Both the position numbers and the translations under genes were made by a program. 64,000 nucleotides of DNA from Tetrahymena thermophila SB210 (lineage: Eukaryota; Ciliophora; Oligohymenophorea; Hymenostomatida; Tetrahymenidae): assembly GCF_000189635.1 (NCBI RefSeq), contig NW_002476370.1, positions 682,001-746,000 on the forward strand, in the 5' to 3' direction. This document shows positions 52,801 through 64,000 of the stretch, one piece after another. Below the pieces are notes generated by a model that made no database searches, was not told the origin of the DNA, and worked only from the letters and a program-made list of their open reading frames with translations. Within the stretch, counting starts at the first letter, position 1, and each line of letters starts with the position of its first letter.

Positions 52801-53790
52801 TTCAATTTAAGTATTAAATATATCAACTCCATTCAAAGCCTCCTAAATTTATGACTTCATCAATGAAATAACACCGTCAACTATCAAAGAAGGAATCTTC
52901 GTTTTAGATGATGCAATTTCTAACATGACTTTCTTTAAATCACTGAAAGGACTATCCAAAACAAGTCCTTATATTTTTGATTAATTCTTTTGGGCATAAA
53001 GAATTCCAGTTACTGCACCCATACTTTATAATAAAATTTAATAGTAATTTATTAAGTTTGCAATAATAATAAATTAGAAAGTAACTATTAAAGTTAAAAT
53101 TAAGTTTTGTTAACTAAATTCTTTGTATACTATATTGAGTGCTATGTTTGAAGTTAATTAATACTTAAATAAAAATACCTTCTTCCCCAAATAATAATCT
53201 CACTCTAAGTTAGATTATTTTGAACATATTGAACAATGCTCTCTAAATCTCTGCATTCATTAACCCCCATAGTTACATACTTTCCCTAGCTTTTACCTGA
53301 ACCTGAAAAATCAAAGCAAAAAAGCCCAAAAGTAGGAATAAGATGCTGAAGAGTGCTAACAGCTTCTACTCTAGATCCAGAATTTCCATGCAAATAAATT
53401 ACTATAGGAAGTTTTTTTTCTTTTATCATATTATCAGGAAGGAAGTAGGTGCATTCTAATTATTCCCCTCTATCATTTAGTACCTGCACATCTTTTCTAA
53501 TAACTGCAATTGAATGCAATATTCTAACATTTGAACCTATTTTATAAAATCAAAATAAGCTTTCATATATAATGCCAAATAAATATATCTAAAAAAGTAA
53601 TTTTCTAACTAAATATATGGCAAATTTCTTTATTTAAATTGCATTTATTCTCACTTTTCAGACTTTTTTTGTAATTAATTTGAAATATTGTATTACCCAA
53701 ATCTGATAATGAATACTACTACCTCTATGGTTCAATAATATTTTTCCAAAACTGGGCATACTTATCTGAAATACTTTTGAAAAAATCCAT
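49801..53790 (-). CDS. Alpha/beta hydrolase with very long Gln/Asn-rich C-terminal tail
   Basis: ATG (complement of 53788-53790) opens exon 1. Introns 53537-53696 and 53024-53178 splice in phase, and the frame runs to TGA at 49801-49803, about 1,224 residues. The first about 300 residues form a serine hydrolase: oxyanion-hole motif YLHGNSGS, nucleophile elbow GRSMG (split by intron 2), acid residue in YGTNDN (about 52740) and catalytic His in GNHNT (about 52655). This resembles the ABHD17/ABHD13-like and BEM46-type branch, which includes membrane-associated thioesterases and lipases. The remaining about 900 residues are disordered, rich in Gln, Asn and Ser, with a poly-Gln run coded mainly by TAA repeats (51498-51553). 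The tail has no second domain I can name. The substrate is unknown; depalmitoylation is possible but not shown. Confidence 0.88.
51498..51553 (-). repeat. Poly-Gln run coded by TAA/TAG/CAA triplets
   Basis: On the - strand, in the gene's frame, consecutive TAA, TAG and CAA triplets encode an almost pure Gln run. The same bases in another frame would give poly-Asn or poly-Ile, so the surrounding frame decides the reading. Confidence 0.85.
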
Positions 53791-54828
53791 CTTTAAATCT
53801 GATATAATAAAGTAAGGTTATATAGAGATGAGAATATAAAATGATAGATAGTTGCTTGCCTTGCTATCCCTAATTTGTTTCTATTTTATAAATTTATTGA
53901 GGATTATAAACCTGTTGTTTCTACTTTTAATAATTAAACTTTTTGATAAGTTAATAATAATAATTTATAAATATCATCAATAATGAAAAATAATAATTTG
54001 GATAATAACTAACTAATTCTAACAATATTTTTAGAACATTAAATTTACATTTAATGTTAAAATTTATTTTTGATTATTTATTTCACAATTGATAAATTAA
54101 TTGATTAATACATACATACATCCATTCATATAATCCTAAAAGTCTTATTAAATTTTTACTGGAAATTTAGTTGTAAATTTAATATTTTTAGATATTCAAT
54201 ACATTTATTATTACAATTATTATTAATTTATTTCTAAATTTTATAAAAATATTTTTTTTTAATTTTATTTGAAAATCAAACATGAAAAAAAATTATTTGA
54301 AATTAAATTTCATATTTTTTTCGAATTCATTTATTCAAAAATCAAAAATTAATAAGAAAAGAATTTAACTTGTTGTTTAGCGATTAAAATATTTTTTTCT
54401 TAATCATAAAGTTTTTTGAGGTTAACTAACAGCTTGATAAAAATGATTTTTAATAAATTAAGGTTATAAATAAATAAATAGATTATACTTAAATATTATT
54501 CATTTTTGATAGTAATTACTATAGCTATTATGCTTTTGGTAACTATATGAATCTTATTATGCTTAATAATGAGGTTATACTTTATGGCTTTTACCTGAGA
54601 CAAAAAGATCATTTAGCCCAACCATATTCTAATTTATTCCAATTAAATTTTAATCCAGGCTGCTTTGTATAGCTTATTATGCTTATTACTGCTAACTAGA
54701 TTAAAAGCTTTGAATTTCAAAAAGTTTTGGTTGTAAAAACAAGCCATTATTATCCTTGAGTTAATTTATACTTTAATTCTATATCTACCCCTTTTATCTT
54801 AAAAAAATAATTATAATTTGAATTTCAT
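53791..54828. other. Intergenic region with an unexplained less AT-rich patch
   Basis: Between two - strand genes. The right half (about 54520-54780) is more complex than spacer DNA and contains three copies of a TATTATGCTT word (near 54532, 54557 and 54678). No TGA-free frame of coding quality is convincing, and I cannot fold it into a known RNA by eye. Confidence 0.5.
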
Positions 54829-57800
54829 TCAGTAAATTAATTACTTTATTGTCACTCGTTTATCAGTTTTATATTATCCAGAAATAGCTCCTCCAACAGC
54901 TGCTAGTATTTCCTTACTATTAGAACTATTAGGAATATCTGCAATAGATTGCATTACATTTGTTTAAGGATGTATAGGTGGTCCTTTTGGAAGTAATGTC
55001 AGCTTTTATTAAGGTTAGTATTATTGTTAAGATAGCTGATATTATAAATTTCTTTAAGCTTGTATAAGCCATTATCTCCTTTCTTCTTCCATTTAAGCAG
55101 CTGTATTATCAATTCTATTAGTTAAAATATTTTATTTATTTTGAAAACATAAAATTTATTTATTAAATTACAATTAAAATTATAATTTTTGTTAGGGTGG
55201 TTTTGCTTAATTGAGAATTTAAAGCTTTTTAGTTTGAGGTTCTTATACAAATAATACTTATGGCTCTATTTATGGCTTTTTAGCTTAAACTGCTCTAGAG
55301 GAATTATAATTTTAATCTTAAAGAATATTCATGTTTTTTATTTCTAATTGCTCCTTTTCTGAGGTGATATACGCTTAGATCTTTTTGACATTTGGATTAG
55401 ATGGTTTGCCATTTATATTTTCTTCAAATTGGAAAGGTTCTTCTGCTAGCTTCAATTCTTTGACTCCTATTGCTACTCTGTTTTCTTGTTATTAATTAAA
55501 ACAATGTAAAATAATTTAATCAATATTGTAATTTGCTTTACATATTTTATTTTTGAATTTTTGGTGTATATTATATGGAGAATTTTATTTTTTAATCCTA
55601 AAATCATGCATTCTTCCACTAGCTGATCTTGTGATAGCGTTTTCAATAGCTTCATCTTTATTTTATTCTTGGTCTTCGCATTGAATAGTTTCACCTTCTT
55701 CGTTTAATTAAGAAGAGCTTGGACGCTATCCATTTTAACCGGGTATTCCTTTATTAATAGTAGTCTAAGAATTAGGCTTACGAGGAGGTAGTTTAGCTCC
55801 TATTTTTGTATTATAAATTTTTTCTAAATCTTTTGGTTGATTTAGCTTTTTTGGTTAATTTGTTATTTTTTTAGGATCTTCAGTGACCTTTTTTGTATTT
55901 CTTCTAATATCTATTGATAATTATACAAGTATGATAAAAGAAAAATTATTAAATTGAGTATTTACTTGCTCCAGTTTGTTCTTCATAACACTTTAATGCA
56001 TATTACATATACTCAGTAAAATTATCATCTTCATCATCCTTTTTTAATAAAAGTTATACATTGGTATTCAATTCCAAAGTTTTTAATTATTTACTTCCAT
56101 AGGAAAAATTCTTTCAAATCCCCCTAAATGTTTATCTTCATATTCATCTCTTTTTTATTATGCTTTTTTTATTTCTTCTAGCTTTTCTTCAGGTGTGTAC
56201 TTCACTTTTTTACCAGTCAAAACTCTTTTTTACATTATTTCCTTTCTTTAATTTATAATCTCATTTTTTGCTTTACAAGTACAATTCATCAATTTTAATG
56301 AGTCCCTAATTGTGTTCTTTTTGATGTAACTTTGATTAAAAACGCTTATTATTAATCTATATTTTAAATAAAATATTACCTATCAAGTGGAGTATCAGTG
56401 GAAAAGCTTGGCGTGTGATTAACTTCTAAAACCCATGGCTTCAAATGGCTATCCAATATAATATCAAATCCTAATATTTCGAAACACATATTATTCATAA
56501 AATTATCAGGCTAGCAGCTTTTGTAATGATGAGCTAATGTTGGCTAAGCACTAATAATTGTTTTAATTAAAACCCTCTTAATATCTTTCCACAGCTTGTT
56601 AACATCATGACCCTAGTCTTCAAGAAGCTATTTATTAGCAATAAATATATTAATTACAAAATTTATCAAAAAAAAGATTTTAATTTATGATTTAAATTGA
56701 TATTTTAATTATTGAATAAATACAATATGAGGATCTAATAAAAACTTTAAACAAGATCTTAAAATATAAATATGTAAATTGTGTTTTAAAAATATAATAA
56801 TGTTTATTATTAATGAAATACCTGTAAAACAGAAGTGAGAGATCTTTTGTGTCCAACATCCATTTTTTCTTTGTCTTTATTGAATTTGAAATTAGGATTA
56901 TCTTTATTGATAGCATAGTTTGTTAAATGCATACACATATCTTCTATATTATCTCTATTTACTTCTTAATATTTTTCAGTAGCAAAACGAGTTAAACCCT
57001 CGTAATATAAATAAATTCTAAGAGGATCACACCCAGCTAGTAAGACGTATAGTCTGAAATCGAACTTCAAACCATCAATTAAATATGGCTTATTTAAATA
57101 CCTTTATACAACATAATGATCTGAAGGATTTAAGTCATCTAGACTTCGAGTTAGGAAAATACCTCTGCCTTAACAACTAGCTTCAGGTTTAACTATAAAT
57201 ATTTTTTATTAGGATCTGCTCTTTTCAAATTAGTTTTTAAAATCATTGTATTCAGCAGGAAGAAGCCAAGTTTACGGGAAAAATTTATACTAATCAGGAA
57301 ATTACTTACGCATTTTCATAAGATTTCTAGCTAAGTGATTTTTTCTTGCTAAAGAAAACATACCAGGAAAGTGATTGATTTTTTAATATGGCTGCATACG
57401 TCCTAGCTATTCTGGTTAAACAGCATTATCAGTCCAAAAGATATCAAAATCCATAGATTCCATGTCATAGGCTAATTTCCATTTAAATATTTTTTTACCC
57501 ACAAATTTCACAACAGGATATTTTGTATCTAAAAATTGTTATAAAATAAATTTTTATAAGATTAAAAAAATAATAATAAAATTAATTTATAAAAATGTTG
57601 GCATTATATTTTTATTTATTTTTCTACTTTAAATGTATTTGCTTATTTTTTTTACTAAAATAGTCCAGATTTTATATCATAGAAAAATAATTCATTTGAA
57701 AGCAGCTGATTAAATAATTGTTTTAAAATTTTTTCTATTTTCGAAATGCTTTTATAAAAAAGCCTACTCAACCAGCTAGCTTATAAACTTATGCTCAAAT

Positions 57801-58926
57801 ATAATTAGTAGATTATTTCAATAAATAATTAAATAAATAAGTAATAGTAACCAGCTACATTCAGGACTAAAGTTTATTTCTTGTAAACTTTTTTTACTTA
57901 TTGCTTCTTTGCCTACTCTTTCTTATTATTCTTTTTTTTTAACAACTAGGCTTTATTTTTTCTGCTTCTAGATTCATTTTCTGATTCATCATCTTCATCT
58001 TCGTCATCATCTTCGTTGTTTGCTTCTTCATCACTTTCTCCTGAATCAGAATAGTCTCCTGTATATTAATCAACATCATTTTTAGGATCATAAATAACCT
58101 TAGGACGCAATTCTATTTTTTTTTATTTTACGATAGGAGCTTCAACCTATTCACTTTGCTTGCTCTCCTCTTAAGCTAGTACTATATCACTTTATTTATT
58201 ATCCATCTCATTTTTTTATTATTAATCCTCACTATTAACTTCTTTAATAATTTCATTATTTTATTGTATATCAACTAAATTATTTGATTAGTCCTTTTTA
58301 ATGTCCTCTTAATAATCGTTAATATTATTTTACTGAATGTTTAATTTTTAATTATTATCTACAACTTTTTCATGAACATTTTCCTCTGATTTCTTCATAA
58401 TTTCATCATTTTCAATTTTTTTACTTTCTGCAGCTTATTAATTTTCATTTTTTCCATTTAATTCTATATATTGTTTAAGTTTTTCATCCATATCTTATAC
58501 ATTTTCACCAGACAAGTTACTTTAAATGTCAAGTTGATATTTTAATTCGCTTTTTTCATTTGTTTTTATTTAACTTAAATAGTCTTCTGCTAAAAATTCA
58601 TTTTAGTTGTCAGTCATCTCAGTTTACTAATTCTTCTGGTTTGTTTTGTCATACTATAAATTGGATTCTGAATTATTTTATTAATCTTAATTATTTTCTT
58701 CATCATCTTCTTCTTCGTCTTCCTCATCATAAGATTCTTCTTATTCTTCATCATCTTCGCCTATAACTCCTTAATCTTCATCCAAGTCTTCGCCTTATAA
58801 TGATTCTCCTAAATCTTTTTCTGGACTTAATTGGCATGATGATTCTTAATTCTCATCATCATCTTCCTCTTATTGGTCGTCTGCGCTTTAATTTGAATAT
58901 TTATTATATATATCTTTCTATGACAT
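54829..58926 (-). CDS. Tubulin tyrosine ligase-like (TTLL) protein, probable tubulin polyglutamylase
   Basis: ATG is the complement of 58924-58926 and TGA that of 54829-54831. The N-terminal about 350 residues are highly acidic (Glu/Asp/Gln-rich). The TTL catalytic region follows an intron at 57529-57851. It contains [47 protein letters not shown] (ATP-grasp binding), [26 protein letters not shown] and [16 protein letters not shown], all classic TTLL motifs in the right order. Further introns are at 56628-56821 and about 56330-56379, with two more short ones downstream. The long C-terminal part is basic and Gln-rich, and may bind microtubules. The NPNF segment after HLTNYAINK is typical of the glutamylase branch (TTLL6-like). 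The enzyme would add glutamates to tubulin in cilia and other microtubules; the exact subtype is inferred. Confidence 0.93.
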
Positions 58927-59542
58927 CTTTTTTGCCTATTTTTAATGCAGTGTAAAATTTTTAAAAATAATAAGTTTGAAAAATTATGATTGAAAGTAAT
59001 AAATAATTGTTATTTGTAGTTATAGATAGCTTTCTTTATTAAGGGTAGATTTTTTGCTTAAATTTAAGTTGATATCTCAAATCATGAGATTCTTGTAAAA
59101 TAAGTAGTGATTGATTTATAAATAATTGTAAAAATTTAAATTTGTTAAACTACCATTAATCAATCAATCAGTCAATTCAATTATTAATTAATTTTTTTTT
59201 ATATAACAATCAAAACAAAGCAAACGGATTAAATCAAACTGATATAATTTTAATATTTCATATTGATTTTTTCTATATATTTTTTATATTAAAATATTTT
59301 TTTATTTTCAGATATTTCTTCAATTCAATCAAATATTTGAAAAAGTAAAAATTTCGTTTTATTCTTTTTTTTATTTTTTTAAGAAAGTTTATTTTTTTAA
59401 AACTTTGATGATTTTTTAACTCATCAACTAATCATTTTTATTTCTAAGTGTGAATTTTAAGACTTATTTAATGTTAGATAATTCATTTTACAAATATACA
59501 ATTTAAGGAAACATGAATAAAAGCATAAGATATAGATTTATT
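58927..59542. other. Intergenic region
   Basis: AT-rich, with a short ATCA repeat near 59158-59172. It holds the TTLL promoter and the 3' flank of the eIF3d gene. Confidence 0.6.
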
Positions 59543-61335
59543 TCAGATTTTATCATCGTCGTCATCTTCGTTTTCTTCTTCTCCTTCTTAGTCGTTGGGG
59601 AGTAAGTAGGTTTTAACAGATTGCTTGAAAGCAGTCTTAACGAACATATATTTACCATCCTTTTCGTTAAGTATTTGATCGATGAAGTATTTTACAACTT
59701 ACCATTAATCTTTAAATTTGAATTAAATGATGTTAGTAAGAGTTTAGAGATCGAATGAATCAACACAGAGAATGTTGTGATTTTAAGTATCTTTAGGAGA
59801 AGCACGAGAAGTGTAGGCTAATTTAAGTCTCTCAGCACCACTTAACTTCATTTGGATAAGCCATTTCATGAATAAAGTAATATTATTAATATATTCAGTT
59901 GATGTAACACTACCCTTTTAATTTAAGAGCTTAGTTTTCCATTAGGCTGCAGAATCAAATTCATTTAAAGCTCTAACGAGAATAGGAACTTTTTCTTAGT
60001 AGGGTTCAGCAGTTTCGGGATCAACTTTATTAACGATATCATAACCATCGATTTAAACTCTAACTTTGAGGTTAACTTTATCATCAATGTTTACATTAAC
60101 GTACTTGAAAGCTATATTTTATTCGTCGATCTAGTTTGGTTCTCCTTCAGAAATATCCCAAATTTCGCCATTATCTTCCTTGCAAGTTTAAGCTTAGAAC
60201 TTTTTGGTAATTGTAGTGGCTTCAACACACAATTTATTTAAATCCTTTTCTTCTTCAGGGAGAATATTGCTATTTTCATTAACTGATTAGAAATCCATGT
60301 AGTTCATTCTTTCTTCTTCATAAGTATCGAAAACAATAGCATTACCATCTTTTTAAACTAAAATATCCCAAGGGAATTCGTTTTTCTTGCAAGTCATCAA
60401 AGCAAGTAACAAGGCATCAGTAGTATAAACTTTTCAAATTAAACAAAAAAAATTAATTTCATTTTTATTATTGGTAAATAGTTAAAAGTAGCTTATTTTT
60501 ATACTGTTTAAATTAATAAATGTTAATACTTATTGAACATATATATTAATATAATTGTTAGTTTACCAGTTGGTTTATCAGATTTTTCATCAACGTCTTA
60601 TTGAAGGAGTTCGATTAAAATATCATCCTTTAAAGTAGAAGAGTTAACAACACTCAAATTCTTACTGGCGTCTAACTTTTTAATACCACGAGGGTCAATT
60701 CTGTCAAAGGCCTTTTCGTATTATTTAAGCTTTCCTGTAATTTTGATAGGAGTAATGGTAACATTATTGATAGGATGTTATTCAATGTTAAGTTTTTGAC
60801 TTTCATGGAGGACTTCCCAATCAACCTTGATATTGGTATATTCTTTAAACTTAGTTTTAATGATAACTTGCTTTTTGTTGTTGGCAGAAATAATTTTAGG
60901 CTTCTTTACATTTTAGATTTTGCTATTTTTTTCTTATTCTTTTTATTCTTATTCTCTCTACTTATTAATCTTTTAATCTCTAAGACCCTATTTGATAATC
61001 TTTTAAGCATATAAATTCTTATCCTTCTTAGCTGTGACTGTATGGAAATCATTTTCGGCATCAACAGCAGTAGTAGTAACTTGGACAGACTCAACGGTAT
61101 TGGTAGGAGCATTTGCAGGAGCTGTGGATCTAATAACCTAGGTTTGTTTTAAACCAGTTCTGGTAGCCATGATATTTTATAAATCGCAACAAGCACCAAG
61201 CTTTTCTAATCTGCTAAAAGGGGTGAAGGGTAAATTATCAAACTTTGTAAAAACATAGTTTCTATCAGGACCCCATGTTTGCTTTGTGAAAGATTTCAAA
61301 TTTTCTAAGTCAGCTAAGTTTAAATTAGATTTCAT
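59543..61335 (-). CDS. Translation initiation factor eIF3 subunit d
   Basis: ATG is the complement of 61333-61335 and TGA that of 59543-59545. One intron, 60430-60566 (137 bases), splices in phase; 551 residues. The N-terminus has DNLPFTPFSRLEKLGACCD, matching the conserved start of eIF3d. The middle has VDWEVL, the RNP-like region, and TTDALLLALMTC with PWDI. Further on are ERMNYMDFQSVNE, GYDIVNKVDPETAEPY and KWLIQMKLSGAERLKLAYTSR, and the protein ends with an acidic tail, as in other eukaryotes. eIF3d is the cap-binding-capable subunit of the eIF3 complex that recruits the 40S ribosome to mRNA in the cytoplasm. A Gln/Lys/Glu-rich insert near residues 120-140 is not typical. Codons are CTT/GTT/GGT-biased and less AT-rich than those of neighbours, as expected for high expression. 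Confidence 0.95.
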
Positions 61336-63162
61336 TTTATGTTCTGCTATTTTAATATACTTTTAATTTAGATTCTTTTTATTTATCTTTTTTATTATAA
61401 ATTTCCTCTTTTCCTCTTTTCTTTAATTTTGTTTTTATTTTTTTCGATTAGAATGAAGATCTATCTATAGGTATCATCATATCTTTTGAAAATGATATAT
61501 AAATTAATTTACTTATCAATTAATCCACATACATATATACATAAATGCATGCACAAATGCCTAACACTCATTATCAATATTAAAATTTAATTAAGTAGAG
61601 ATCTTCTTGCAATTAATCTATATCAAATATTTAAAGCATTAAAAGATAATTCATTAAATAATGTAAATAATAAAAACAAATTATATAAAAATATAACATA
61701 TAATTATTAGTAGCACAATTAAATAAAATCATATTATTTGTTTTTAAATTTAAAAATATCAGTAAAAAAATATGAAAATTTAAACTAAGTAGACATTGAA
61801 TTAATCTTATAAAGTAATTAGAATTACATATTTTATATGATTAAAATATCTATTTATTTTTTTAAATAATTTATCTGGTAAATGAAACACTATCTCAGTC
61901 AGTTTGGATTAACTTTCAAATTTCTATAAAATTATATTTAAAATATAATTATTTTTATCATTAAACTTCTTACTTTCAACACTTTGAATATTTTAATATT
62001 GTTTTTATTTTAAATTTATTTTTAAAACACATAAATTCTTTTTCAGTAACTCATTTTTTTCAAGTAAAAATTATTGTTCTTTTCTTTTAAAAATTCTTTT
62101 AAATAAATTTATTTTAATTTTTAAAACTAAACAATTTTTTATTTCATTAATGTTTTAAATAGAGTTCAAGAAGAATACTATTGCTATACAAGAATTTTAA
62201 AAATTTATTATTTAATTAAAATTTATAATTGTTTATTAGAATAAAATTTCTTTTTTTCAAATTAATTAATAGTATTTAATTATTTTTTAGTGACTCAAAT
62301 AAAATTTTTGAGACTTACTTATCTCCTATATTAATAGAAAACTATTTAAAAGCAATATTGAATATTAACGTGTTAAATAAACATTATAAAATATTAAAAT
62401 TCTTAAAATACATTAGTGGATACTCAATTTGTATCTTTTTTTAATGGAATGGATTATAATTAAATAATTTTTTATTTTATCAAATTACTTAATTTATAAT
62501 TCAAAAATAAAAAATAATTTTGATCAGCATCATCTTTAAAAATTAGTTACTGAATTAAACTTTATTAATCCTTCTAAGTTTAAAATTTTTTATTTTATTT
62601 TAAGTTAATTAAATTAACTTATTTTTTAATTTATTAATTTAAAGGTTTTATTCAAATAATTAATTATTCAAGAATAAAAAAATGTTGATTGGCACTAATT
62701 TTAAATATTTAATTAGTTATTTAATTAAAATTTATGAATATTTCTAATTTTTATTTTCAATTTAATAAATTGTATTCAATTATTTTTTATTTAGTCAAAT
62801 AATATTATGGAGCTTATTATATATATTTATTTTGAATTTATTTTTAAAAGGAATATCTAAAAGTGATATTATTAAGTACATGTATATATATTTTTTTAAA
62901 TATAAAGTATTATAAATCTTAATATATTAGTGGAGACTCAAATTTAATTTTGTTTAGGTGAATAATTAAGCAAGCAGCTTAAAACTCATTAAATGCCTTT
63001 AAAGATTAAGTTTGATAGAAAATTATCAAATTAAAATTGAATATCTTCTACTTTTAATTATATATCTACATTATTTATTATACAATTTGCTTGCTGATAA
63101 ATTCGTAGGATCGCAAAATCTATCCTAATTAACTAGTAACTTTATTTATCTAACTATGCACT
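61336..63162. other. Long AT-rich intergenic region with a degenerate internal repeat
   Basis: No gene found. Two segments (about 62200-62440 and 62740-62960) share diverged sequence in the same order, ending in ATTAGTGGAKACTCAA (K = G or T). They look like an old tandem duplication of non-coding DNA. Confidence 0.5.
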
Positions 63163-63993
63163 TCAAACTTAATCAAACTATTGAAGCCTTTTTTGGTAAT
63201 ATACTTTTTTTAGTAGTAGGGATAACAAAGAGTTATGAGGAGCAAAATGAAATGTTTGAATCCTAGATAGCTTTATCATTTCCTAAAGCTATGTTAAATG
63301 ATCATATTATTCAAAGGTTTCTTAATTTTTAAGATACATAATCCTAAGCATGTAAGTAGTTACATAAAATGTCAAACCAAAAAGCTCCTCTCCATTCAGC
63401 TTCATATGGCATTATTTCATGTACTTATAATTTTTGAATGCAAGAAATTCTATCATTTTTTAAACATTTTTGTTAAGGGAGAGCACATTGTTTGGTCTTC
63501 TGTGTAATTCCTTATAATACACACTGCCTGGTTACGGATAAATAAATTTAGAAAGTGGAACCCAAAACGTATTTGAAACTTCATCAGGGTTTAAAATTTA
63601 CTATTCTTCCTATACATCTGGGGAAAGCAAGAATATATTCACAGACATCATTATTTTCTATCCTTTTCTAAAATATGCAAAGACGTTTAAAGGTAGCTTT
63701 CCTAAATAAATGTAATTTTATTTAGAATAAAGATTGTAACCTATTTCTTCTTAAACTTCTCTTATTGCTGCTTACAAGTCATTTTCATCTCCATCTGCTT
63801 TACCACCTGGAAAAGCAACTTACCCACTGTGTAAATCACTATCCCTAATACTTCTTTTCATATAAAGTATTTCTATTGCATTCTCTCTTATATTCGAGCT
63901 ATCTAAATGTTTTGTTATTTCCTCTATTCGGTCTATAGCTAGATTTGTATTCCTATTAATGATTTACTAGATAGCTTATGTTGAGGTGATCAT
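63163..63993 (-). CDS. Nudix hydrolase, CoA-diphosphatase (NUDT7/8-like) type
   Basis: Intronless frame of 276 residues from ATG (complement of 63991-63993) to TGA (63163-63165). A full Nudix box, GX5EX7REUXEEXGU, is present: GGKADGDEND...REVQEEIGY at about 63737-63807. Directly before it is YMKRSIRDSDLHSGQVAFPGG, close to the (L)xxH.GQVAFPGG pattern of coenzyme A pyrophosphatases. These enzymes cut CoA or its esters to 3',5'-ADP and phosphopantetheine derivatives with Mg or Mn, often in peroxisomes or mitochondria. No C-terminal SKL-type signal is seen. The start could lie further upstream, outside the window, but the first Met gives a normal family length. Confidence 0.92.
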
Positions 63994-64000
63994 GTTTGGT

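Noticed and set aside
55473-55694. - strand frame of 73 codons
   Set aside because: It overlaps the TTLL exon in another frame; the TTLL frame runs through with suitable composition.
60775-61112. + and - strand small open frames over eIF3d
   Set aside because: These are shadow frames of the eIF3d coding exon.
1-64000. Idea that most genes are pseudogenes because of many TAA/TAG codons
   Set aside because: The stops are sense codons under the ciliate code; conserved proteins align through them.
1-64000. Telomere (CCCCAA)n repeats, chromosome breakage sites, transposons or virus-derived elements
   Set aside because: None recognised on either strand; no polymerase, integrase, capsid or terminal repeats seen.

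Overview
The window looks like macronuclear DNA of a ciliate close to Tetrahymena (Oligohymenophorea). It is very AT-rich. Every recognisable gene is full of in-frame TAA and TAG codons that fall where glutamine fits, and only TGA ends reading frames. Introns are short (mostly about 50-320 bases) with GT...AG ends. Read with the standard code the genes look shredded; read with TAA/TAG = Gln they become long, coherent proteins. Gene models below come from reading by eye, so exon joins are inferred unless a paralogue or codon phase supports them.

Left part (1-19418, + strand): two neighbouring paralogues of large membrane proteins with a PAS-like region and a shared C-terminal membrane cassette (the first enters from outside the window; the second also has the Tmc-like N-terminal membrane region), then a secreted/membrane protein with many furin/growth-factor-receptor-type cysteine-rich repeats and a C-terminal multi-pass domain. 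A tRNA-Val(AAC) and a drug/metabolite (EamA-type) transporter, both on the - strand, follow (19843-21326).

Middle part (21190-36891): a direct tandem duplication of about 7.5 kb. Each copy carries a cysteine-rich multi-pass receptor-like gene (23082-29032 and 30235-36891). The second copy is preceded by a relic of the 5' end of the transporter gene, which marks the edge of the duplicated block. The copies differ by two large in-frame length changes, by the state of the first intron and by the position of the stop.

Right part (38664-64000): a low-complexity protein with repeated SILK-like and VxF motifs that suggest protein phosphatase 1 docking (38664-41822, +); a two-GAF-domain coiled-coil protein (42885-46773, -); a small four-pass membrane protein (48402-48881, +); an alpha/beta hydrolase with a very long Gln/Asn-rich tail (49801-53790, -); a tubulin tyrosine ligase-like (TTLL) enzyme, probably a polyglutamylase (54829-58926, -); translation initiation factor eIF3 subunit d (59543-61335, -); and a Nudix hydrolase of the CoA-diphosphatase type (63163-63993, -).

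The genes do not form an operon or pathway. The clearest themes are sensory/receptor-like surface proteins expanding by local duplication on the left, and housekeeping or cilium-related genes on the right. I saw no telomere repeat, CRISPR array, rRNA, or recognisable transposon or virus-derived element.
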